In this document: positions 8,622 to 16,463 of the stretch, piece by piece
Layout of the letters: each line of letters starts with the position of its first letter
How positions within the stretch are numbered: position 1 is the stretch's first letter
Assembly (NCBI GenBank): GCA_041656295.1
Contig: JBBADV010000004.1
Location: forward strand, 1 to 52,500
Reading direction: 5' to 3'
DNA length: 52,500 bases
From: Kiritimatiellales bacterium
GTDB lineage: Bacteria; Verrucomicrobiota; Kiritimatiellia; Kiritimatiellales; Tichowtungiaceae
The notes under the pieces: model-generated
The model's database searches: none
The model's input: the letters and a program-made list of their open reading frames with translations, nothing else
What the model was told of the DNA's origin: nothing
Translations under genes and position numbers: made by a program

Positions 8622-9656
8622 ATGAATAAGACAGTAAAAATGGCGGATATCGCCCGTGAAGCGGGCGTCTCTATCGCAGCGGTTTCACTGGCGCTTAATA
8701 ATCATGCCCGTGTTTCAGCGGAAACAAAAAAACGTATTTTACGTATTTGTGAAAAAAGAGGTTATCAGATTAACTCCGCCGCCCGGGCGCTGGCCGGATA
8801 CAGAAATCCTGCAGAGAATAATCAACCGGTGTATATTGGTACACTGGCGCTGCTTGAAAGTGAACAGCTTGCAAAAATTATTCGTCCCAGCAGTGATACC
8901 CAAAATGAACGCCGGCAGTTTACTGAGGCCTGCCGGCGGATGGGCTACCGGATGGATCATTTTGTTGTTGGCGAAACAGCGCCGGCGCAGCGTGCGCTGG
9001 GACGCACACTGCTTTCCAGAGGAATTCATGGATTATTGATTTACGGGTTCCATTCCGATTTACACACATGGGGAATCGGCTGGGAGAATTTTGCCGCGGT
9101 TGCCTATGCCAGTTCTGTTACGGAACGTTTTATTCATAATGTAATGAGCAGTTCCTATCAGGATGTGTTTTCAGCGATGCTTACTCTGCGCGAACGGGGA
9201 TATCTGCGTCCCGGATATGTCATGAATCTGCCGTTTTTTCAGCCCTGGGCGGCAGGGTATGCCTATGCCGTGGATAATGTGAAATTCCAGCAGATACCGA
9301 AATTGATTATGGACGGGACGCTGGAGCGTTCTCAGTGGAAGAAAAAATTTTTGAACTGGTTTAAAAAATATACGCCGGACGTCATCGTCTCCGGATGCAA
9401 CAAATTAATCCCCGAAATTTTCGCGGAAGAAAATATTCGCATGCCGGATGATGTAGGGTATTTAAGCGTTGATTCATGGGATAGCGTCCGGCATTTGTCC
9501 GGACTCCATCAGTTGCGGGAAGAGGCGTATCGCATCCTGGTAGATATCCTGCACGGAATGTTGCGGCGTAATGAACTCGGTCCGCCTGCGCAGCCGTATT
9601 GCATTCAAATACCATCGGTATGGAATGAGGGCACGACACTGATCCGGGAAAATTGA
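8622..9656 (+). CDS. LacI family transcriptional regulator
   Basis: A 344-residue regulator. Residues 6-27 are the LacI helix-turn-helix (MADIAREAGVSIAAVSLAL), followed by the hinge region INSAARALAG and a periplasmic-binding-protein-like effector domain to the C-terminus, which ends in an IPSVWNEGTTL segment. Such proteins usually bind a palindrome with a central CG and release it when a sugar or sugar derivative binds. The gene follows two sugar-type dehydrogenases in the same direction, so these may be targets. It is also one of two LacI regulators here that could bind the repeated TTTTACGTAAAA sites at 34-42 kb. No Shine-Dalgarno sequence is obvious before the ATG. Confidence 0.93.
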   Translation: MNKTVKMADIAREAGVSIAAVSLALNNHARVSAETKKRILRICEKRGYQINSAARALAGYRNPAENNQPVYIGTLALLESEQLAKIIRPSSDTQNERRQFTEACRRMGYRMDHFVVGETAPAQRALGRTLLSRGIHGLLIYGFHSDLHTWGIGWENFAAVAYASSVTERFIHNVMSSSYQDVFSAMLTLRERGYLRPGYVMNLPFFQPWAAGYAYAVDNVKFQQIPKLIMDGTLERSQWKKKFLNWFKKYTPDVIVSGCNKLIPEIFAEENIRMPDDVGYLSVDSWDSVRHLSGLHQLREEAYRILVDILHGMLRRNELGPPAQPYCIQIPSVWNEGTTLIREN

Positions 9657-9674
9657 ACAGTTTTGTGTATAGAA

Positions 9675-9711
9675 TAGCGGTAAAACTCCGCTACTGCGCG
9701 TTAACGCAAAT
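9675..9711 (+). terminator. Weak hairpins after the LacI gene
   Basis: TAGCGG/CCGCTA with a 7-base loop (9675-9693) is followed by the palindrome GCGTTAACGC and then AAATTTTGTT. It may end LacI transcription, but the T-run is poor. The rest of 9657-9895 holds no gene that I recognise. Confidence 0.25.
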
Positions 9712-9895
9712 TTTGTTATTCAAATGTCATCAGTCATAAAAACTGAATTGCTCCGTATCTTATTCGCTGCATTATCCTTTTTCTAGGTGAAAGTGATTTT
9801 TAAAAACCGGATATCCTGCTCAGATAAACAAGGCTTTGAGGGGATTATTAAAAAAATCCATTTATATCTGCGTTACCGGCGGTTATATTTCCGGT

Positions 9896-11071
9896 ATGAA
9901 TAATTTGCTTAATGAAAAAACAGCAGTTGAAAATTTAATGGAACTGCTGGCAGCTGACGGACCAAGCGGCCGTGAAGGCCCGGTGGCAAATGCGGTTAAA
10001 AACCTGCTGTTAAATTCCGGCGTTAAACAGGCATGGATCCGCGAAAACGCCGGCAAAGCACGTCTGCCGAAACACTTTGAAATCGGTAATCTGATAGTAA
10101 AAATTCCCGGCACGGTGAAAGCGCCGCGTATTATGTTTTCGGCGCATCTTGACACAGTCCCGCTGTGCCGCGGCGCAGTTCCGGTGCTTAAAGGAAATCA
10201 TATTATTCCAAAAGAAAAAACCGGGCTGGGCGGCGACAACCGTGCGTCGGTCGCCGCCATCGTTTCGGCGGTGCAAACTGTATTGAAAAATGATCTGCCG
10301 CGTCCGCCGCTCACCCTGCTCTTCACTGTCGGCGAGGAAAACGGATTGCACGGCGCCAAAGCATTTCGTCCGGCGGACGGCGGAAATCCGGCGATGTGTT
10401 TTAATATTGACGGCAGTGGCGAGCACGGCGGAATTATCGGCGCACTCGGCGCGGTACGCTGGACGGCAGAAATTCACGGCAGGAGCGTGCACGCCGCGGT
10501 AAATCCGGAGGGCGGAATTTCGGCTGCCGTGATTGCGGCAAATGCCGTTTCAAAACTGAAAGCGGACGGCTGGTTCGGGAGGATTAATAAAAGCGGTATT
10601 TCCGGTACGGCGAATGTCGGCACGATGAACGGCGGTGAAGCGGATAACCAGGTAATGGATTTTATGGTGGTCACCGGCGAGTGCCGGAGCCATTCATCGG
10701 CGTCGCTGAAAAAGATCTATACGGCGTGGCAAAAAGCATTTGAGCAGGCGGCGTATGCGCAGAAAAACAGCTCCGGCAAGCGCGGTTCGGTGATGTTCTC
10801 AGTGATGAGTGATTACCGCAGCTTCCGCCTGAAAACCGGCGCGGCGGTAGTAAAACGCTTCTTGCGCGCTGCTCCGCAGGCCGGGCGCAAAGCGTATACT
10901 GAAGTGATCAGTGCCGGTCTGGATGCAAATATTCTGAACGAAAAGGGAATTCCCACCGTCACATACGACGCCGGAAATTATCATGCGCATTCATTGAATG
11001 AATATGTGAATATCCCGCGCTACCTGGAAGCGTGCCGGTTAACGGAAATTCTGATGACGGAGACAATGTGA
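9896..11071 (+). CDS. M20 family metallopeptidase (peptidase T-like)
   Basis: A 391-residue cytoplasmic protein of the M20 di-zinc peptidase/deacylase family. Visible landmarks are FSAHLDTVP (first metal His plus Asp), LGGDNRASVA (bridging Asp), TVGEENGLHGAK (general base Glu and metal Glu), NIDGSGEHG (metal Asp) and a final ligand in NYHAHSLNEY. It resembles peptidase T-like tripeptidases more than succinyl-diaminopimelate desuccinylase, but the substrate is inferred only from family resemblance. The frame stays open upstream to a TTG at 9836, but the homology begins at MNNLLNEKTAVENL, so ATG at 9896 is taken. Its last codons overlap the serpin start (ATGTGA), which suggests translational coupling. 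Confidence 0.85.
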   Translation: MNNLLNEKTAVENLMELLAADGPSGREGPVANAVKNLLLNSGVKQAWIRENAGKARLPKHFEIGNLIVKIPGTVKAPRIMFSAHLDTVPLCRGAVPVLKGNHIIPKEKTGLGGDNRASVAAIVSAVQTVLKNDLPRPPLTLLFTVGEENGLHGAKAFRPADGGNPAMCFNIDGSGEHGGIIGALGAVRWTAEIHGRSVHAAVNPEGGISAAVIAANAVSKLKADGWFGRINKSGISGTANVGTMNGGEADNQVMDFMVVTGECRSHSSASLKKIYTAWQKAFEQAAYAQKNSSGKRGSVMFSVMSDYRSFRLKTGAAVVKRFLRAAPQAGRKAYTEVISAGLDANILNEKGIPTVTYDAGNYHAHSLNEYVNIPRYLEACRLTEILMTETM

Positions 11072-12174
11072 AAAAACTGATCTGTTTATATGCGACATTC
11101 TTCTCATCGCTCACCTTTGGCGGTGACTTTGCATTTAAACTCTATGCTCAGTTTAAATCCGGCGCCGGCAGTTTCTCCTTTTCGCCGGCAAGTATTGAAA
11201 CCGCACTGTCAATGACACGCGAAGGCGCTGACGGAAATACATTGCAACAGATGAGTCTGCTGCTGCCGGAATTTACACCGTTCCCGCAAACCGGCAATGA
11301 TATCACGCTGAACAGCGCCAACGCGCTGTGGATTGGCAATTTGCTGACAGTAAAAGAGAGCTTTAAAAACACTGTTATTGAAAAATATGATGCTGAAATC
11401 CGCACTGCCGACTTTGCCAATAATGCGAACGGTGAACGGCAAAAAATCAATTTCTGGGTTGAAGAAAAAACAAATGAAAAAATTAAAGAGCTGCTCGCTG
11501 CCGGCTCGGTAGCGCCGCTGACACGGCTGATCCTGGTAAATGCAATTTATTTTAAGGGCGACTGGCTGCACGCGTTCGATAAAGAGTGCACTGAACCGGC
11601 GCCGTTTCATACCGCGTCCGGCGCCGTTACCAATGTGCTGATGATGGCGATGAAGCCGGCGCAGTTTAATTATATGGAGAATGAAACGTTTCAGTTGATT
11701 GAACTGCCATATAAAGGCGAAGAACTCTCCATGCTGATTGTCCTGCCGAAACATGCCGCCGGACTTGAAAAAGTTGAAGCGGGATTTTCCGATGCCGCGC
11801 TGCAAAACTGGATTCAAAGTATGCAGTCGAAAGAGATCAGTGTGTTTCTGCCAAAATTTAAAATTGAAACAGAACTTTCCAGTCTGAAAAAAACATTGTT
11901 AGTATTAGGCTTGATCGATGCATTTGATCCGCACACTGCCGATTTTTCAAACATCAGCACCGAAAACCTGTTTCTCTCCGACGTCGTTCATAAAGCCTTC
12001 GTACAGGTCGACGAAGAAGGCACCGAAGCCGCCGCCGCAACCGGAGTTATTGTGCGTGCCATGGCATTTCATCAGCCGGTAGAATTCCGCGCTGACCGTC
12101 CGTTTATCTTCATTATCCGTCACAACGAAACCGGCGCCCTCCTCTTCATGGGGCGCGTATTTAATCCGGCTTAA
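11068..12174 (+). CDS. Secreted serpin (serine/cysteine protease inhibitor)
   Basis: A 368-residue protein read from GTG 11068, which overlaps the stop of the M20 peptidase gene by four bases. The N-terminus KKLICLYATFFSSLTFGG is a probable signal peptide. The serpin fold is shown by FSPASIETALSMTREGA, NAIYFKGDWLHAF, FLPKFKIE and the C-terminal signature DRPFIFIIRHNETG. The hinge of the reactive-centre loop is EEGTEAAAATG, the small-residue pattern required for inhibitory serpins. Counting from P17 at the first Glu places Met at P1 and Ala at P1', as in elastase-type inhibitors. It probably protects the cell envelope against foreign or self proteases. Bacterial serpins are patchily distributed, so horizontal origin is possible. 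Confidence 0.9.
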   Translation: MKKLICLYATFFSSLTFGGDFAFKLYAQFKSGAGSFSFSPASIETALSMTREGADGNTLQQMSLLLPEFTPFPQTGNDITLNSANALWIGNLLTVKESFKNTVIEKYDAEIRTADFANNANGERQKINFWVEEKTNEKIKELLAAGSVAPLTRLILVNAIYFKGDWLHAFDKECTEPAPFHTASGAVTNVLMMAMKPAQFNYMENETFQLIELPYKGEELSMLIVLPKHAAGLEKVEAGFSDAALQNWIQSMQSKEISVFLPKFKIETELSSLKKTLLVLGLIDAFDPHTADFSNISTENLFLSDVVHKAFVQVDEEGTEAAAATGVIVRAMAFHQPVEFRADRPFIFIIRHNETGALLFMGRVFNPA

Positions 12175-12197
12175 CACATTTTGGTTGTATTGAATGT

Positions 12198-12225
12198 GGG
12201 GCAGACTTTCCAGTCTGCCCTTTTT
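12198..12225 (+). terminator. Rho-independent terminator after the serpin gene
   Basis: A 9-bp perfect stem GGGCAGACT/AGTCTGCCC with a TTCC loop is followed by TTTTT. It lies 24 bp after the serpin stop and ends the peptidase-serpin unit. The hairpin is nearly identical to the first half of the palindromic repeat inside the radical SAM gene at 1191, so this terminator seems to derive from that repeat family. Confidence 0.85.
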
Positions 12226-12289
12226 CATTGCGTTTCTTACTTTGCTTTACACTCATCATTCTTTTAAAGTAACGCGAAGGATTTAAATT

Positions 12290-13822
12290 ATGCTTGCAAA
12301 AGTTTTTTCCGGCGCGGTGTACGGTGTAGATGCCTATACTGTTGAAATTGAAGTAAACAGCGGTCACGGTGAGCCGAAAACATATTTGGTCGGGCTGCCG
12401 GATACAGCGGTAAAAGAAAGCACGTTTCGTGTTTATACCGCGCTGATTAATTCCGGCTTCGCCCTGCCGCAAGGCGTAACAACTATTAACCTTGCGCCGG
12501 CGAGTATTAAAAAAGAAGGCCCGAGTTTTGACCTGCCGATTGCGCTCGGAATTCTCGCGGCGGAAAATGATATCAAGCCTGATCCGCTCAACCGCGCGTG
12601 TATTATTGGTGAACTCGCTCTTTCCGGCGCAGTACGGCGCGTGCGCGGTGTTCTGCCGATCACGCTTGCAGCACGTGATGCCGGCCGCAAAGCGATTCTT
12701 GTGCCGGAGGAAAATGCCGAAGAAGCGGCGGTGGTTGACGGCATTAAGGTGTTCGCTGTAAAAAACCTGCGCGAAGCGGCGGATTTTTTAAATATGGAAC
12801 TCACACTCAAACCGCACGAAGTTGATTTGACAGCAACATTCGCGACGCATAATCAGTACGCGGCCGATTTTGAAGATGTGAAAGGTCAGGAATACGCCAA
12901 GCGCGCGATTGAAATCGGAGTTTCCGGCGGACATAATCTGCTGATGATTGGCTCGCCGGGCACCGGGAAAACGATGCTGGCAAAACGGATTCCCTCGATT
13001 CTGCCGCCGATGACGCTCACCGAAGCACTCGAAACCACGAAGATTCACAGCATCGCCGGTAAACTCGGCGCACATGAATCGCTGATCGCGACGCGCCCGT
13101 TTCACGCACCGCATCATACGGTTTCCGACGCCGGACTGCTCGGCGGCGGCACCCATCCGGTGCCCGGTGCAGTGAGTCTGGCGCATAACGGCGTTCTGTT
13201 CCTTGACGAACTGCCGGAATTTCACCGCAATGCGCTCGAAGTATTGCGGCAGCCGCTCGAAGACGGAGTTGTCACCATTGCACGCGCAGCGGCAAGTGTT
13301 ACCTTCCCGTGCCGGTTTATGCTCGTTGCCGCCATGAATCCAACACCGGACGGATACTTTCCGGACGACCCGCGCTCAACATCTTCACCGCTGCAAATTC
13401 AGCGCTATCAAAACCGGATTTCCGGTCCGCTGCTTGACCGCATTGATATTCACATCGAGGTGCCGCCGGTGGATTATCAAAAGCTCGCCGGACTTGAAAA
13501 GGGCGAACCGTCCGCCGCAATCCGCGAACGCGTGATTGCCGCACGAAAAATTCAGCAGGAGCGTTATGCGCACGAAAAAACCGTGCATTGCAATGCCGGC
13601 ATGCAGCCAAAACATTTAAGGAAATTCTGCCGGCCCGATTCCGGCGCCGCACAGCTTTTAAAAACGGCTGTCACCGATATGAACTTCAGCGCGCGCGCCT
13701 ACGACCGGATTCTAAAAGTTGCGCGCACCATCGCCGATCTTGTCGGCGCGGAAGACATCGGCACCGAACACATCGCCGAAGCCATTCAGTACCGCACACT
13801 TGACCGGATGACCGGAAAGTAA
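12290..13822 (+). CDS. comM: YifB/ComM family Mg-chelatase-like AAA+ ATPase
   Basis: A 510-residue protein of the YifB/ComM family. The N-terminal domain (MLAKVFSGAVYGVDAYTVEIE, VGLPDTAVKES, NLAPASIKKEGPSFDLP) is followed by a Mg-chelatase-type AAA+ core with Walker A GSPGTGKTMLAKR near residue 222, Walker B FLDELPEF, and the sensor region MNPTPDGYF, and a C-terminal helical domain. In gamma-proteobacteria ComM is a hexameric helicase that helps integrate transformed DNA by branch migration. The full family length is present. GCGAAGG lies ten bases before the ATG. The gene stands alone between a terminator and a convergent ATPase gene. Confidence 0.93.
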   Translation: MLAKVFSGAVYGVDAYTVEIEVNSGHGEPKTYLVGLPDTAVKESTFRVYTALINSGFALPQGVTTINLAPASIKKEGPSFDLPIALGILAAENDIKPDPLNRACIIGELALSGAVRRVRGVLPITLAARDAGRKAILVPEENAEEAAVVDGIKVFAVKNLREAADFLNMELTLKPHEVDLTATFATHNQYAADFEDVKGQEYAKRAIEIGVSGGHNLLMIGSPGTGKTMLAKRIPSILPPMTLTEALETTKIHSIAGKLGAHESLIATRPFHAPHHTVSDAGLLGGGTHPVPGAVSLAHNGVLFLDELPEFHRNALEVLRQPLEDGVVTIARAAASVTFPCRFMLVAAMNPTPDGYFPDDPRSTSSPLQIQRYQNRISGPLLDRIDIHIEVPPVDYQKLAGLEKGEPSAAIRERVIAARKIQQERYAHEKTVHCNAGMQPKHLRKFCRPDSGAAQLLKTAVTDMNFSARAYDRILKVARTIADLVGAEDIGTEHIAEAIQYRTLDRMTGK

Positions 13823-13870
13823 AGTGGAAGAGGCTTCCAGCCTCTGGCCAGCGGCAGGATGCCGCTTCTA
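13823..13870. repeat. Double-hairpin palindromic repeat between convergent genes
   Basis: Hairpins AGAGGC/GCCTCT (13829-13845) and AGCGGCA/TGCCGCT (13850-13866) sit side by side joined by GGCC, flanked by GTGG and TCTAC. The unit fills the whole 48-bp gap between the stop of comM and the stop of the convergent P-type ATPase gene. It has the same two-hairpin layout as the repeats at 1191 and 34866, with different stem sequences. It may serve as a two-way transcription barrier. Confidence 0.7.
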
Positions 13871-15865
13871 CTATTTGTATTCTTTCGTGCGGGGCAGCAG
13901 TGCGGCGGAGTTGAGCACAACAGTAACGGAGGACAGATTGTGCAGCAGTGCGCCGGAAACCGGATCCAGAATTCCAAATGCGCTGAGAATGATCGCCGCA
14001 AAACTGATGGTGAGCGACAGCGCCATATTGGCGCGGATTTTAAACATGACGACGCGTGAAAATTTTACGAGTCCGCTGATGAGTGAAACATTGTCGTTCA
14101 AAAATGCAATGTCAGCAGTTTCAACAGCAAGATCAGAGCCGAGCGCGCCCATGGCAACAGAACAGTTGGCGAGCGCCAGTGCCGGTGCATCGTTTACGCC
14201 GTCGCCGAGCATACAAATCCGTGCGCCGGAATCCCGCAATGCTTCAACTTTGGCGGCTTTATCAGCGGGCAGCAGTGAATGATAGAAGTCGTCGATGCCG
14301 ACGGCAGCGGCGACACGGTGTGCGGCACGTTCGTTATCGCCGGTGAGCATGACAGTTTTGCAACCGGCGCGTTTCAATGTCTCAACTGCTCCGGCGGCGC
14401 CGGGCTTTATGGTGTCGGACAGTGAAATAATTCCGGCGAATTTTCCGGCAGCAACTGCGCAAACGAGCGTTTCCCCCTGCTCCAGCCGTTCGGCAGCAAA
14501 TGCGGCGCCGGCGGAGTAATCGGTACCGGATTTTTGCAAAGCATCAAATGAGCAGACGAGCACATGAATTCCGTTCACGGTACACTCGATGCCGATTCCG
14601 GCAAGCGACTTTGTATCTTCCGGCACCGGGATTTCAATTCGCTCTTTGGCATAGCCGAGAATGGCTTTGGCAATCGGATGCTCGGAGTACAATTCAGCGC
14701 CGGCGCACAGTTTCAGCAGTTCATCGTCATCCATGCCGAATGCCTTAACGGCTTTGACGGTAAGCCGTGCCGCAGTAAGCGTGCCGGTTTTGTCGAAAAC
14801 AACGGTGTCGATATGCGACATTTCTTCGAGTGCTGCGCCGCTTTTAATCATGATGCCGCGATGCGAGGCATTACCGATTCCGGCAGCAATCGCCGTCGGT
14901 GTTGCCAGCCCGAATGCGCACGGACAGAAAACAACCAGAATGGTTACGCCGCGAATGACCGCATCGAGCGCCGGCACGCCAAGCGCCAGCCAGGCAAAGA
15001 AAAATACGAGCACGGAAATGATGATAGCGGACGGAACAATTGCTGCCGCCCATTTGTTGGCGATGCGAACCACCGGCGCTTTTTTGCTGTTGGCTTCCTC
15101 GACGAGCTGGATAAGTCTGGCAATCGCGGTGTCACCGGATTTTTTCTGTACGCGCACAATCATGGATCCGGATTTATTCCACGTTCCGGCGAGCACTGTA
15201 TCGCCGGTGTTTTTTTCCGCCGGAACTGATTCGCCGGTCATACTCGATTGATCAACCGCGCCGCCGCCCTCAATAATCTCACCGTCCACCGGAATCATAT
15301 CGTTCGGGCGTACGAGCACGATGTCGCCGATCTGCAGCGAATCGACATTGACAGATTCAAATTCGGCGCCGTTTTTTTTCAATGCCTGCTTCGGCGTCAG
15401 CGTTATTAAACTGCGCACGCCGGCGCGCGTTTTGGAAAGCGTCCGCGCTTCGATCAGTTCGCCGAGCGCCATTAAAAATGCAATTTCACCGGCGGCAAAA
15501 ATATAGCTGTGCGCGTGCCCGCCGAGCGATTCATTAAACATCGTCATCACCTGCAGCGCGATGGATGCAAACATGGCAAGCGTGATAAGCATTGGCGATG
15601 TAATCCGGCGCGCCTTCGCCGCGCGCCAGGCTGACCGGGCAATCGGCCAGCCGCAGAAAATAACGGAAAACCACGACGGATCGGTTATTAATGGGAAGAA
15701 CGGAACATGAATGTGAAAATGAGAAATTAAAAAACTCAACACCAATGACACCAGCGCAATAATCAGAATGATGCCGTCGCGCAGCATTGTATTTTTTTCA
15801 GAGTCCGCCGCCGGAGTTTTTGTTGAACAGCAGGCGCCGCAAGTTTCTTTTTTTTGATGTTTCAC
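13871..15865 (-). CDS. P1B-type heavy-metal ATPase, probable copper exporter
   Basis: A 664-residue inner-membrane metal pump. It has the transmembrane metal site CPC (C314, C316), TGES phosphatase loop (210-213), phosphorylation site DKTGT with D358, the SEHP motif (394-397) and the hinge GDGVNDAPAL near 555. There is no N-terminal HMA domain; instead residues 9-13 read CGACC and may bind metal. The last membrane segment reads LLHNLSSVTVVLNS, which matches neither the classical Cu (MxxSS) nor Zn types cleanly. The adjacent CsoR-type repressor with a complete Cu(I) site is the main reason to infer copper. The stop lies 8 bp from the repressor gene, so the pair is an operon. Confidence 0.9.
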   Translation of the reverse strand: MKHQKKETCGACCSTKTPAADSEKNTMLRDGIILIIALVSLVLSFLISHFHIHVPFFPLITDPSWFSVIFCGWPIARSAWRAAKARRITSPMLITLAMFASIALQVMTMFNESLGGHAHSYIFAAGEIAFLMALGELIEARTLSKTRAGVRSLITLTPKQALKKNGAEFESVNVDSLQIGDIVLVRPNDMIPVDGEIIEGGGAVDQSSMTGESVPAEKNTGDTVLAGTWNKSGSMIVRVQKKSGDTAIARLIQLVEEANSKKAPVVRIANKWAAAIVPSAIIISVLVFFFAWLALGVPALDAVIRGVTILVVFCPCAFGLATPTAIAAGIGNASHRGIMIKSGAALEEMSHIDTVVFDKTGTLTAARLTVKAVKAFGMDDDELLKLCAGAELYSEHPIAKAILGYAKERIEIPVPEDTKSLAGIGIECTVNGIHVLVCSFDALQKSGTDYSAGAAFAAERLEQGETLVCAVAAGKFAGIISLSDTIKPGAAGAVETLKRAGCKTVMLTGDNERAAHRVAAAVGIDDFYHSLLPADKAAKVEALRDSGARICMLGDGVNDAPALALANCSVAMGALGSDLAVETADIAFLNDNVSLISGLVKFSRVVMFKIRANMALSLTISFAAIILSAFGILDPVSGALLHNLSSVTVVLNSAALLPRTKEYK

Positions 15866-15873
15866 GGCGTCCT

Positions 15874-16155
15874 TTATTTTACCTTTTTCAGATGCTCAAT
15901 CAGATCGTCAACAAGCTTGTCATTTTTATCCACCAGCGCTTCGCGGATACAGCCTTTTAGATGATCGTTCAGCACATTCACCCAGACGCCGTGCAGCGCA
16001 CCGGAAACGGACGAAATCTGCCGGAGCACATCAATGCATTCACGATCCTCTTCGATCATCTTCTGCAAGCCGCGCGTCTGGCCTTCAATACGCCGCAAAC
16101 GGCTGATAATTTTTTTCTTCTCCGCATCACTCCGACAAACCGGTCCCGGACTCAT
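15874..16155 (-). CDS. csoR: CsoR family metal-sensing repressor
   Basis: A 93-residue all-helical repressor of the CsoR/RcnR (DUF156) family. The Cu(I) ligand triad of CsoR is present with canonical spacing: C40, H65 and C69 (HLKGC), that is Cys-x24-His-x3-Cys. RcnR and FrmR subfamilies have different ligand sets, so Cu(I) sensing is favoured. ATG at 16155 is chosen over GTG 16158 because AAGGAG then lies 6 bases upstream. The P-type ATPase gene follows directly. Expected behaviour is derepression of the operon when copper enters the cell. Confidence 0.9.
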   Translation of the reverse strand: MSPGPVCRSDAEKKKIISRLRRIEGQTRGLQKMIEEDRECIDVLRQISSVSGALHGVWVNVLNDHLKGCIREALVDKNDKLVDDLIEHLKKVK

Positions 16156-16180
16156 CACAGACTCCTTGCATATAGTAGAT

Positions 16181-16196
16181 AGAGGTATACCCTATT
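16181..16196 (-). promoter_or_regulatory. Candidate CsoR operator
   Basis: The segment AGAGGTATACCCTATT contains the perfect 8-bp palindrome GGTATACC, 29 bp upstream of the csoR start. CsoR operators are GC-rich pseudo-palindromes of the TACCC/GGGTA type, and the spacing fits autoregulation. The outer arms are imperfect, so this is a candidate only. Confidence 0.5.
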
Positions 16197-16231
16197 TTAT
16201 TTTTAAGGCATGTCAACTATTGTGATGTGTT

Positions 16232-16396
16232 TTTTAACCGCGGATATCACGGATATAAACGGATTCTAAACACGAATTAAATTTTAGGCGGGATTAATAA
16301 GATCGGCAGGATTTGGTTTTAAATGGAGAATAGGACCATCATTACTTTCTATGTAATGTCTTGATCCGTTTATATCCGTGATATCCGCGGTTAAAA
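16232..16396. repeat. 165-bp element with 33-bp perfect inverted repeats
   Basis: The 33-bp arm at 16232-16264 (core AACCGCGGATATCACGGAT) is repeated exactly in inverse orientation at 16364-16396, around a 99-bp AT-rich centre with no ORF. It fills most of the gap between csoR (start 16155) and the end of trpB (16464). Arms containing repeated CGGAT words resemble dispersed intergenic repeats of environmental bacteria. It could be a miniature mobile element or, if transcribed from either side, a very stable stem. Confidence 0.85.
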
Positions 16397-16463
16397 CATT
16401 CGTTTTAAATTATGAAATGCGCCCGGAGGTCACATTCCACCTTTCATTCGCGTCAATTAGCGT

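Noticed and set aside
14564..15251. Long plus-strand frames of about 200 codons opposite the P-type ATPase
   Set aside because: Antisense shadows caused by GC-rich codon use; the ATPase reading is unambiguous.
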